Shown: positions 56,686-64,000 of the stretch, in pieces
Numbering within the stretch: the stretch's first letter is position 1
Layout of the letters: every line of letters starts with the position of its first letter
Assembly (NCBI GenBank): GCA_903994525.1
Contig: CAJEXW010000002.1
Coordinates: 1 to 64,000, forward strand
Reading direction: 5' to 3'
From: an uncultured Chlorobiaceae bacterium
GTDB lineage: Bacteria > Bacteroidota > Chlorobiia > Chlorobiales > Chlorobiaceae
DNA: 64,000 nucleotides
The notes under the pieces: model-generated
The model's input: only the letters and a program-made list of their open reading frames with translations
Databases searched by the model: none
What the model was told of the DNA's origin: nothing
Program-made: the position numbers and the translations under genes

Positions 56686-57282
56686 ATGGCGCTGATTGAG
56701 CAGGTTGATGTATGGCTTTTCCGGTTGCTGAACCTTCGTCTGGTTCACCCGGCGGCCGACGACCTTATGGTTTTTCTGACACAGAGCAGCCTTTCCGGCC
56801 ATATTTTGTTGCTTGTTGCTCTTTTTGTGCTTATACGGGGGGGCAAGTCAGGGGTTCTGGTTATTGTGCTTGCTCTTCTGGCGCTGGGACTCTCTGATTT
56901 TGTGGCATCAGGTGTGTTGAAGCCGTTGGTTCAGCGTGTTCGCCCCTGCTTTGCACTCGACCATGTTCGCCTGCTTGTCACTCAGCCCCGGAGTTTTTCA
57001 TTTGCATCATCACATGCGGCAAATTCCTCTGCTGTGGCGACCCTGCTCTGGATCTTTTTTCATCGAGGTGTTCTTGTTGAAAAGCTCTTCAGCGTTATCA
57101 TGATTCTCTATGCTTTGCTTATCTCTTTTTCCCGGGTATATGTCGGAGTTCACTATCCGGGCGATCTGCTTGCCGGTATGGTGATTGGGGTGAGCAGCGC
57201 CTCACTGATCTATTTGATCTATTCCTGGGTTTTGAAAAATTTTCTTCAACCTCGTCTTATGCGTCAAGGCTCTTCAGGGTAA
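56686..57282 (+). CDS. PAP2-family membrane phosphatase
   Basis: This encodes 198 aa with about five membrane helices. The three PAP2 signatures are visible: KPLVQRVRPC (K-x6-RP), SFASSHAANSSAVATL (the PSGH-like motif, here SSHA), and SRVYVGVHYPGDLLAG (S-R-x5-H-x3-D). Likely substrates are undecaprenyl pyrophosphate or phosphatidic acid. It is probably co-transcribed with yidC. Confidence 0.92.
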   Translation: MALIEQVDVWLFRLLNLRLVHPAADDLMVFLTQSSLSGHILLLVALFVLIRGGKSGVLVIVLALLALGLSDFVASGVLKPLVQRVRPCFALDHVRLLVTQPRSFSFASSHAANSSAVATLLWIFFHRGVLVEKLFSVIMILYALLISFSRVYVGVHYPGDLLAGMVIGVSSASLIYLIYSWVLKNFLQPRLMRQGSSG

Positions 57283-57342
57283 AAGCATTTTGGGTGGCCT
57301 GATGTAATTTTTGTTTATCAACATCTTTTAATGCTGTATGTT

Positions 57343-58770
57343 ATGGCGGATGAGCGGTTCATTAAGGGTGATAGTATCACGTTGACGGTGACGGATCTTG
57401 CTGAAAAAGAGCAATGTTTTGGACGGCTTGACAACGGTATGGCGGTACTGGTGAGCGGGATGCTCGCCGTGGGTGACCGTGTTTCGGCTACCATAAAAAA
57501 AGTTAGACAGCGCTACCTTGAGGCGATTGCGACCGAGATTCTTGAGTCATCGGTCGACAGGGTGGTGCCGAAATGCGCCTGGTTCGGGGTCTGCGGTGGC
57601 TGCAAGCTGATGCATATTGGCTATGAGGCTCAGCTTGTTTACAAGCAGAAAAAGGTGAAGGATGCGCTGGAGCATCTTGGTGATTTTGTCGATTCGCCAG
57701 TGCGCCAGGTCCATGCCGCTGAAAACCCGTTTCACTATCGAAACAAGATCGAATTTTCTTTTTCAAGCATGCGCTATCTTATGCCAGAGGAGCTGTCGCT
57801 TGCCGTACTTTTGCGCTCAAAGGAGTTTGCGCTTGGCTTTCATAGGCCAGGTAATTTCGAAAAAGTGATTGATATCGACTATTGCTACCTTGCCACAGAG
57901 GCTATGAATCAGGTTTTGGCACTCACCCGTGAATTTGCGATTGGCAACGCACTTCCCCCTTATGCGGTCAAGGCTCATACCGGCTTTTTGCGTAACCTGG
58001 TTGTTCGTTGCAGTGAAAAAAGTGATGGGGTAATGGTCAATCTCGTCACCTCATGGTACGATGAGGGGCTCATGGATCGTTACAGAAGGCATCTTGAAGC
58101 AGGAATGGCAGCAGAGAGGCTGACGGTGGTGAACAATGTGACGGAGCGCCACAATACTGTTGCAACCGGTGATGCAGAGTTTACCATCAGCGGTGATGGA
58201 TATCTTACCGAGTCTCTTGGTGGTCTCGATTTCAGAATCTCGGCAAACTCATTTTTTCAGACCAACTCTTCACAGGCAGAGGTACTCTATAGCAGTATTC
58301 TTGAGGTTGCCGGATTACAGCCTGAAGATACCGTTTATGATCTCTATTGCGGGACGGGCACCATTACACTTTATCTCGCACGGCACTGTCGCCATGTGAT
58401 TGGACTGGAGGTGGTTGAAAGCTCAATCAGCGATGCTCGAAGCAATGCGACACTGAACGGTGTCAGCAATGCATCTTTTTTCCAGGTTGATCTGAAAGAT
58501 TTTCAAGCTCTGCTTGAGACGCTTGGCACCTATGATGTTCCACGAGTGATCATTACCGATCCACCAAGGGCCGGGATGCACCCAAAGGCGCTTGCCACCA
58601 TGCTCAGGCTCAGACCGAAGCGGATTGTCTATGTCAGTTGTAACCCGGCCAGTCTGGCTCGTGATGGTAAGGAGATTGCCCTGCAAGGGTACAGCCTGAC
58701 TTCAGTACAGCCGGTTGACATGTTCCCGCACACCAGCCATATCGAGAGCGTGGCCTGCTTTGAGCGGTGA
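57343..58770 (+). CDS. rlmD: 23S rRNA (uracil-5-)-methyltransferase, RumA/RlmD type
   Basis: This encodes about 475 aa from MADERFIKGDS; an ATG at 57331 is also in frame. It has an N-terminal TRAM domain, the iron-sulfur cysteine cluster CAWFGVCGGC, then the SAM-binding VYDLYCGTGTITLYLA, the DPPRAGMHPKAL motif and the catalytic VSCNPASLARD. It methylates C5 of a uridine in 23S rRNA; the exact position (RlmC or RlmD type) cannot be told from sequence alone. Confidence 0.93.
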   Translation: MADERFIKGDSITLTVTDLAEKEQCFGRLDNGMAVLVSGMLAVGDRVSATIKKVRQRYLEAIATEILESSVDRVVPKCAWFGVCGGCKLMHIGYEAQLVYKQKKVKDALEHLGDFVDSPVRQVHAAENPFHYRNKIEFSFSSMRYLMPEELSLAVLLRSKEFALGFHRPGNFEKVIDIDYCYLATEAMNQVLALTREFAIGNALPPYAVKAHTGFLRNLVVRCSEKSDGVMVNLVTSWYDEGLMDRYRRHLEAGMAAERLTVVNNVTERHNTVATGDAEFTISGDGYLTESLGGLDFRISANSFFQTNSSQAEVLYSSILEVAGLQPEDTVYDLYCGTGTITLYLARHCRHVIGLEVVESSISDARSNATLNGVSNASFFQVDLKDFQALLETLGTYDVPRVIITDPPRAGMHPKALATMLRLRPKRIVYVSCNPASLARDGKEIALQGYSLTSVQPVDMFPHTSHIESVACFER

Positions 58771-58916
58771 TGATGAAATCAGACATGGGTCGTCTAACCA
58801 TCATTTTGAGTTTCAATCACTATGGGTTGATGCTCAGAGGCGTTGTTTGCTGAGGATAGAAATCTTCAATGAATGACTTCATCAAAGTCTGCTTCGTTTA
58901 TTTTTTAATCTGGAAC

Positions 58917-59405
58917 TCATCGAAAGCGCTCATCCGCTCTCATGTTTTCAACCGGCAAGTTTTTGTTCCTTTCAAGCCATCCTATGGCAACATTGCTCCG
59001 ATTATCATAACGAGGGTAAAACGGTTTGATATCAAGTAACGGCGTCCCATCAAGCATATCAACCTCTTCAATGTCGATGATGTTGCCACTGATATTGAGA
59101 AGCTTTACGGTAGAGACTCCTATTCTGTTTGGTCTTTTGGGAGCCTTGGTGGCAAAAATGCCCCTCTCCTCGGTGTCCATGAAAGGAATCACCTTTAAGG
59201 CATGCCCGGAAATTTGGTGGAAATGATAGAGAAGGGTGATATGGGAAAAGCCATCAAGGTCACTCAGGCCAGTTACGTACTCATCGTAAAGCTCTATTCT
59301 TCCTTTGACTCCCTGGGCTGCGATCGGCTGAATTGGTGTATTCAGCATCACCTGGTGCGGCGTGTGAATAATGCCAATTGGTTTTACAAGTATCTCCTGA
59401 GCCAT
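58917..59405 (-). CDS. trmO: TrmO-type tRNA methyltransferase (UPF0066)
   Basis: This encodes 162 aa. PIGIIHTPHQ opens the protein, followed by LSDLDGFSHITLLYHFH, RGIFATKAPKRPNRIGVSTV and DMLDGTPLLDIKPFYPRYD. These are the UPF0066/TsaA signatures. TrmO methylates t6A at position 37 of tRNA-Thr to m6t6A using SAM. The 3' flank 58771-58916 holds no gene or clear terminator. Confidence 0.92.
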   Translation of the reverse strand: MAQEILVKPIGIIHTPHQVMLNTPIQPIAAQGVKGRIELYDEYVTGLSDLDGFSHITLLYHFHQISGHALKVIPFMDTEERGIFATKAPKRPNRIGVSTVKLLNISGNIIDIEEVDMLDGTPLLDIKPFYPRYDNRSNVAIGWLERNKNLPVENMRADERFR

Positions 59406-59475
59406 TCAATCTCTTCTTGTTTTGTTTATTTTGGGCATTGTATGCAGAAAGCTGAGATGCAACAGTGGTGATCTG

Positions 59476-60291
59476 TTACCTTTTGCCACTTGCTTTCAGC
59501 AGTTTCCGTCGCTCCTCCTGGCTCAGCGATGCGTAACCATGCTCTGAAATCTTGTCGAGTATGGCGTTAATCTCAGCTTCCGAAACAGCAGGTGCAACTT
59601 TGTTCTGCGTATGCAGGCGTGGGCCACCTCTTTTTTGTGCACTTGAGATGACTTTATCAAACAGGTCTGAAACTGATAATTCTGCTCTTTTGATTGAGAT
59701 ATAAAGAAAACCAATCAGCATGCCGCCGAGGTGGGCAAAGTGGGCAATGTTGCTTCCGCTGCCCATAGCTCTGCTGCCAAATCCTGAGACAAACTCAATC
59801 AATGCATATCCGGCAATAAAATACTTGGCCTTGACCGGAAAGAGGAAGTAAAGAAAAATGTAGCGATTTGGAAACATCATGCCGAAAGCAAGTAATACTC
59901 CGTAGATGGCACCTGATGCACCGACCGTGGGATAAGTATTACCCATCGTGGCGATCAAATTGATAATGGCGGCCCCTATACCACAGACAAAATAGTAGAT
60001 GTTGAATTGCCTGGTGCCCCAGTGGGTCTCTATTTCCGCACCGAACATCCAAAGTGCAAACATGTTAAAGAAGAGATGGGTCATCCCTCCATGTAAAAAC
60101 ATGTAGGTTATAGGCTGCCAGATTCTGAAATTACCGGAACCGATCGGCCAGAGTGCGCCAAGTGCTGATATTGTTTCACCAAAAGGGGTCAACTGAAGTA
60201 AAAATACGCCAACATTGACGAGGATAATCATTTTAATTGCCGGGGGCATAAATTGAAAGCCCCCGGGACTGTACGGCTGGGAATAGTTCAT
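59476..60291 (-). CDS. Rhomboid-family intramembrane serine protease
   Basis: This encodes 271 aa with six helices. GGMTHLFFNMFALWMFGAEI in helix 2 provides the HxxxN-type residues, GASGAIYGVLLAFGMMF carries the catalytic Ser (GxSG), and NIAHFAHLGGMLIGFLY carries the catalytic His. A C-terminal cytoplasmic tail has a conserved helix with LDKISEHGYASLSQEERRKL. Substrates are unknown. pgk lies 20 bases upstream of its... strand-neighbour on the same strand begins at 61514, ending 20 bases before this gene's start, so the two are probably co-transcribed. Confidence 0.94.
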   Translation of the reverse strand: MNYSQPYSPGGFQFMPPAIKMIILVNVGVFLLQLTPFGETISALGALWPIGSGNFRIWQPITYMFLHGGMTHLFFNMFALWMFGAEIETHWGTRQFNIYYFVCGIGAAIINLIATMGNTYPTVGASGAIYGVLLAFGMMFPNRYIFLYFLFPVKAKYFIAGYALIEFVSGFGSRAMGSGSNIAHFAHLGGMLIGFLYISIKRAELSVSDLFDKVISSAQKRGGPRLHTQNKVAPAVSEAEINAILDKISEHGYASLSQEERRKLLKASGKR

Positions 60292-60311
60292 TTCCTCTTG
60301 TAAATTGGTCT

Positions 60312-61514
60312 TTAATCGTTCAGGGCAGAGATGCCTGGCAGCTCCTTGCCTTCAAGGAATTCGAGGCTTGCACCACCGCCGGTGGAGATGTGCGTCATCT
60401 TGTCTGCAAGACCCGCTTTGGCAATGGCCGCAGCCGAATCGCCACCACCGATAATTGTTGTCGCTCCCTTTGTGGTTGCCATAGCCAAAGCTTTCGCTAC
60501 AGCCATGGTGCCGCCTGCGAAATTGTTAATTTCGAAAACACCCATTGGGCCATTCCAGAGCACCGTTCGTGCGGAAAGAATCTCATTACGGTACATCTCG
60601 GCTGTTTCGGGACCAATGTCTACACCGATCATCTCCTCAGGTATTTCGGTAATTTTTGCGGCATAAAAAGCAACATTATCGGCAACCGCTGGCGCAAGAA
60701 TAACGTCGGTTGGCAAAAGCAGCTTAATACCCTTCTGTTTTGCCTGCTTAATAATCTCCAGAGCAAGTTCGATTTTGCTCTCCTCAACAAGGGATTTTCC
60801 AATTTCATGTCCTTGCGCCTTGAAAAAGGTAAAGACCATGGCTCCCCCAATCAGAACGGTATCAACCTTTTTGAAAAGGTTTTCAAGGACATCAATTTTA
60901 CCTGATATTTTAGAGCCTCCAAGAATAGCGACAAAAGGGCGTTCAGGCTCCTGCAGTGCTTTTCCAAGATACAGTAGCTCCCTTTCTATCAGGAATCCGG
61001 CAACAGCCGTCTGAACATAATGGGTAATGCCCTCTGTAGAGGCGTGTGCTCGATGTGCCGTTCCGAATGCGTCATTGACGTATACCTCGCCGAGTGAAGC
61101 AAGCTCACGTGAAAAATCGGGATCATTTGCCTCCTCTTCAGCATGAAACCTTAGATTTTCAAGAAGCAGTACCTCTCCATCCTGCATTGCGAGCACCTGC
61201 TGCATCACTTCAGTGCCAACACAATCTTTTGCCATGGTGACCGGGCAATCAATCAGCTCGGCCAGCCTTGCTGCTACCGGAGCAAGCGAGTATTCAGCAT
61301 TTACTTTTCCCTTTGGTCGTCCAAGGTGCGACATAAGAATAAGGCGCCCACCGTCATCGAGCACCTTTCGAATCGAGGGAAGTGATTCAACAATTCTCTT
61401 GTCATCTGTAATTTTCTTGTTGTCATCAAGAGGAACATTGAAATCGACTCGCATCAGTACCCGTTTTCCCTGGGTTGATATGTCAGATAAACTTTTTTTC
61501 TGCATTCTGTTCAT
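60312..61514 (-). CDS. pgk: Phosphoglycerate kinase
   Basis: This encodes up to 400 aa; the ATG at 61505 (MQKKSLSDI) is an alternative. [10 protein letters not shown] near the N-terminus and [19 protein letters not shown] are the substrate-binding segments; [20 protein letters not shown] and [20 protein letters not shown] are in the nucleotide domain. It interconverts 1,3-bisphosphoglycerate and 3-phosphoglycerate in carbon metabolism. It precedes the rhomboid gene by 20 bases. Confidence 0.98.
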   Translation of the reverse strand: MNRMQKKSLSDISTQGKRVLMRVDFNVPLDDNKKITDDKRIVESLPSIRKVLDDGGRLILMSHLGRPKGKVNAEYSLAPVAARLAELIDCPVTMAKDCVGTEVMQQVLAMQDGEVLLLENLRFHAEEEANDPDFSRELASLGEVYVNDAFGTAHRAHASTEGITHYVQTAVAGFLIERELLYLGKALQEPERPFVAILGGSKISGKIDVLENLFKKVDTVLIGGAMVFTFFKAQGHEIGKSLVEESKIELALEIIKQAKQKGIKLLLPTDVILAPAVADNVAFYAAKITEIPEEMIGVDIGPETAEMYRNEILSARTVLWNGPMGVFEINNFAGGTMAVAKALAMATTKGATTIIGGGDSAAAIAKAGLADKMTHISTGGGASLEFLEGKELPGISALND

Positions 61515-61586
61515 GGAGGTTGGTTAATAAAATACCCTTTCCCGTAATGTAGGTAATAGACAAGATATTGCAATACACTCCGCTCT

Positions 61587-62600
61587 TCACCTTTGTGCAT
61601 GGAGTGCCTGTTTGTATTTTTTAATGTTCGAGGCGTGTGCGGCAAGAGACTCTGCGAAGTAATGCCCTCCTTTTCCTGTTGCAACGAAGTAAAGATATCT
61701 GCTCTCTGCAGGGTTCAATACGGCGAGAATGGAAGCCTTGCCTGGATTGCAGATCGGACCGGGAGGGAGCCCATTGTAGCGGTATGTGTTGTATGGAGAG
61801 TCTGCGGCAAGGTCTTTGTAGTAGAGCCGTCGGGCCGTTCCACCAAGAGCATATTGTACGGTTGGATCTGCCTGGAGGCGCATCTTTATCTTCAGCCTGT
61901 TGAGATAGACGCTGGCAACATAAGGTTTTTCTGAATCAAGAGGGGTTTCAGCCTCAACAATAGAGGCGAGGGTCAGTAGCGCGGTTTCGTTCAATCCTCT
62001 TTTCGATGCGACACTTTTAAGGCTGTCCTTGTAGAAGTGATGGAACTGGCGGACAAGAAACTCAGCAGCTTCCAGAGGCGTGCTGGCCCAGGCAAAGTTA
62101 TAGGTGCCGGGAAAAAGATACCCTTCAGCGTTGCTCGCATTAATACCATATTTATCAAGAAGTTGTCTGTTGGATGCTGCTGCCATGAACCCTGTTGAAT
62201 CGATATCAAGCTTTCTTGATATAATTCTTGCCACTCGACGGAGTTCAATTCCTTCCGGCAACGTAACCCGAACCTCATCCTGTTTTTGGCTATGCAGATA
62301 GTACATGAGTCCAAAATTAGACATACCTGGAGGGATAGTATATCTCCCTGGCTTGATGTTGCGAAATTGCGGGACAAGAGAGGCCGTCATAATAGCAGGC
62401 CATTGTTGTGCAATGGAACTGTTATGCTGCAATTCTCGAAGAATATCTCTGAACCCTGTTCCCCGATGGACAATCAGATGTGTTGTGCTCGATGAAGTGT
62501 TGAGTCCGGGTACAAATAATAAGGTTATAAGTGTGGTCAGAAAAATGACGACTCCGACCAGAAGTCGTCGGGTAACCGATTTTATTGTGTAAGCCATCAT
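61587..62600 (-). CDS. mltG: Endolytic murein transglycosylase MltG (YceG family)
   Basis: This encodes 337 aa. An N-terminal membrane anchor (VTRRLLVGVVIFLTTLITLL) is followed by a LysM-like region (VTLPEGIELRRVARIIS), and the catalytic domain with LASIVEAETPLDSEKPYVAS (active-site Glu) and KMRLQADPTVQYALG. It cleaves nascent glycan strands and sets their length. It lies 12 bases after the chorismate mutase gene. Confidence 0.93.
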   Translation of the reverse strand: MMAYTIKSVTRRLLVGVVIFLTTLITLLFVPGLNTSSSTTHLIVHRGTGFRDILRELQHNSSIAQQWPAIMTASLVPQFRNIKPGRYTIPPGMSNFGLMYYLHSQKQDEVRVTLPEGIELRRVARIISRKLDIDSTGFMAAASNRQLLDKYGINASNAEGYLFPGTYNFAWASTPLEAAEFLVRQFHHFYKDSLKSVASKRGLNETALLTLASIVEAETPLDSEKPYVASVYLNRLKIKMRLQADPTVQYALGGTARRLYYKDLAADSPYNTYRYNGLPPGPICNPGKASILAVLNPAESRYLYFVATGKGGHYFAESLAAHASNIKKYKQALHAQR

Positions 62601-62612
62601 GGGTGAAATTCT

Positions 62613-62942
62613 TCAGAGGCTCTTTTTGCCTGGCTGATTACTTTTCCACTCATGCTGAAAAAGTCGGCTCTCTTCAATAATGCTGCGATAGATTTTTTCG
62701 AGTGCATGTGATTTGAGAGGCGAATCTGCACAGTTCAGCACATTGTTGAGAACCGCTTTTTCACGCTCGGGCTGGAGCACCTCTTCACCAATTCTCAATT
62801 TCAAAGCGCTGATATTAAGAGCGCAATCCAGCCTTTCGCAAAGGAGAGAGGAGAGCTGCCGGTCAAGAGCGTCAATTTTTTTTCTCCATTCGTCAAGTTC
62901 CTGCCAATGCGCTGCATTATTGACGGAAGTGTCAGACATCAT
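62613..62942 (-). CDS. Chorismate mutase (AroQ type)
   Basis: This encodes 109 aa, with ATG at 62939 or 62942. The all-helical pattern ELDEWRKKIDALDRQLSSLL, CERLDCALNISALKLRIGEE and PEREKAVLNNVL fits AroQ-class chorismate mutase (Arg, Lys and acidic residues at the expected places). It converts chorismate to prephenate for Phe and Tyr synthesis. The pairing with mltG appears to be an operon of unrelated functions. Confidence 0.85.
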   Translation of the reverse strand: MMSDTSVNNAAHWQELDEWRKKIDALDRQLSSLLCERLDCALNISALKLRIGEEVLQPEREKAVLNNVLNCADSPLKSHALEKIYRSIIEESRLFQHEWKSNQPGKKSL

Positions 62943-63307
62943 GATGACGGTGGTTAGTCGTGGATAAGAAAATGTGCTGGGTTGTGAGAACCTGTTATAG
63001 TAAGCATTTTTAGCGTTGTGTTCAATGATTTTTGCTGATTCAGGGAGTCAAAATGACCGTCTCGGCTTCCATCTCCGGACGACACCCCATGACGATCATT
63101 AGCGTTAAAATATGTACCAGCAACCACTATTAAAAATATGCAACTATTTTTTTACTGCCTCCTTTTTTTATACATTTTGAAGTGGCAAAAAATGGTAAAA
63201 AATGGAGCGGATTATTAATCTGGCTCTTTTTTTTACACTCTTTCTGGCGGCAAAGAGTTGATAAAGTTGCAATAGATCGATAACAATGAAGCATGGGGAG
63301 ATAAGAG
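62943..63307. other. Divergent promoter region between chorismate mutase and mraZ
   Basis: About 365 bases separate the two divergent transcripts. There is an AGCATGGGGAG ribosome binding region just ahead of mraZ. I see no convincing repeated MraZ-type operator and no gene. Confidence 0.5.
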
Positions 63308-63778
63308 ATGGCTGGCTTCATAGGCAAGGAGAGGCATGCCGTTGACGAAAAGGGTCGGCTGATGATTCCTGTAAAATTCCGTCGACGATTCTTCACGACA
63401 GCCATTTCTGGTGCCAGCGATGTGGCTGGTGGGCGGATAGAGTCTCTTTATATCATGAAGACTCCTGATCGCTCACTTGAGCTGTACGAGCCTTTTGTCT
63501 GGAATGAGATGCAAAAAAGTCTCTCTGCTCTTTCTGACTTTAACCCTGAAGAGAGGCTGCTGAAGATGTTGATGTATGAAAGCCTTGAAACCGTTGAGCT
63601 TGACCGGCAAGGAAGGGTTGCTTTATCGAGGGAGTTTCTCGAACATGCAGGTATTACCAAGGATGTTGTGATAATAGGTGCAGATACAAAGATGATTATT
63701 TGGGAGCCGGAACGACTCTCTCTTCTTTTGAAGCAGAGCGCAGAGCGTTTTTCTATGCTTGCTGGCAGGTATTTTTAG
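63308..63778 (+). CDS. mraZ: MraZ transcriptional regulator
   Basis: This encodes 156 aa. Two AbrB-like swapped-hairpin repeats are visible: [20 protein letters not shown] and [20 protein letters not shown]. The first gene of the division and cell-wall cluster, it represses its own operon in other bacteria. The ribosome binding site GGGGAG is 10 bases ahead of the start. rsmH follows immediately, overlapping or adjoining its stop. Confidence 0.97.
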   Translation: MAGFIGKERHAVDEKGRLMIPVKFRRRFFTTAISGASDVAGGRIESLYIMKTPDRSLELYEPFVWNEMQKSLSALSDFNPEERLLKMLMYESLETVELDRQGRVALSREFLEHAGITKDVVIIGADTKMIIWEPERLSLLLKQSAERFSMLAGRYF

Positions 63779-63783
63779 TGGCA

Positions 63784-64000
63784 ATGGAAGAGGGGAGATT
63801 TCATGATCCGGTACTCGTTGCTGAAATCATTGGATTTCTGGTCAGAAAACCAGGAATCTATGTTGACGGCACTCTTGGAGGTGGCGGTCATTCTCTTGCT
63901 ATCCTTCAAGCACTCGATAGGGCAGGCTATCTTGACAAATCGCTATTGATCGGCATTGACCAGGATAGTGCGGCATTGGGTGAGGCAGCCGCAAAGCTCA
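63784..64000 (+). CDS. rsmH: 16S rRNA m4C1402 methyltransferase RsmH, 5' part
   Basis: The frame runs off the window end. It reads [20 protein letters not shown], then [20 protein letters not shown], the SAM-binding motif of RsmH (formerly MraW). A GTG two codons upstream, overlapping the mraZ stop, is also possible. It methylates N4 of C1402 in 16S rRNA and is the regular second gene of the dcw cluster. Confidence 0.96.
   Translation, partial: MEEGRFHDPVLVAEIIGFLVRKPGIYVDGTLGGGGHSLAILQALDRAGYLDKSLLIGIDQDSAALGEAAAKL

Overview
This window is a chromosomal segment of a green sulfur bacterium (Chlorobiaceae, Chlorobium/Pelodictyon-like) that spans the probable replication origin. The taxonomic call is inference. 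It rests on a BchP-type geranylgeranyl reductase, an atpD-atpC pair standing apart from other ATP synthase genes with a very short epsilon subunit, an FprA flavo-diiron protein, and the overall housekeeping gene set.

Layout. (1) 1-6.9 kb is a defence-type accessory island. It holds decayed and intact PIN-domain toxin-antitoxin (TA) modules, a BrnT-like remnant, a truncated second copy of the hsdR 5' end translationally coupled to an AlbA_2/AAA_4 ATP-binding protein, and a full type I restriction subunit HsdR. (2) 7-14.6 kb is a tripartite multidrug efflux operon (TolC-EmrA-EmrB). It is preceded by a textbook sigma-54 promoter and an inverted-repeat activator site, and divergently transcribed from a double-GAF sigma-54 activator; an MFS exporter converges on it. 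(3) 14.9-29.8 kb is mostly core metabolism and quality control: an acetate-type transporter, dodecin, PEP carboxykinase, a TlpA-like thioredoxin broken at a C9 tract, tRNA-Thr, atpDC, an LD-carboxypeptidase, clpS, glyS, bchP with a DUF2499-DUF3593 fusion protein, a C-terminal processing protease, dapD and RNase E/G. (4) 29.8-34.9 kb is a second accessory island of wrecked TA modules (YoeB with one nonsense codon, HicA truncated, both antitoxins intact), AAA_4 and Fic fragments, two decayed copies of an unknown family, an Rpn-type nuclease and an odd short-chain dehydrogenase. (5) 35-49 kb holds DUF2461, rnhB-yraN, gyrB, surA, secDF, mnmG bracketed by two parS sites, a family B DNA polymerase and FprA. 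(6) 49.2-58.8 kb is the origin region: DUF721-recF-dnaN-dnaA read leftward, a 400-bp AT-rich gap with DnaA boxes, then rpmH-rnpA-yidD-yidC and onward read rightward. (7) 58.9-64 kb holds trmO, a rhomboid protease, pgk, mltG, chorismate mutase, and the start of the division/cell-wall cluster (mraZ, rsmH, cut by the window end).

I see no CRISPR array, rRNA or recognisable insertion-sequence transposase. The strongest leads are the sigma-54 efflux control region, the pair of parS sites flush against both ends of mnmG, the hsdR 5' duplication beside an AlbA_2 gene with a 12-bp repeat array, the fused phototroph membrane protein next to bchP, the C9-tract frameshift in the thioredoxin gene, and an identical 12-mer carrying an in-frame TGA in two unrelated pseudogenes.
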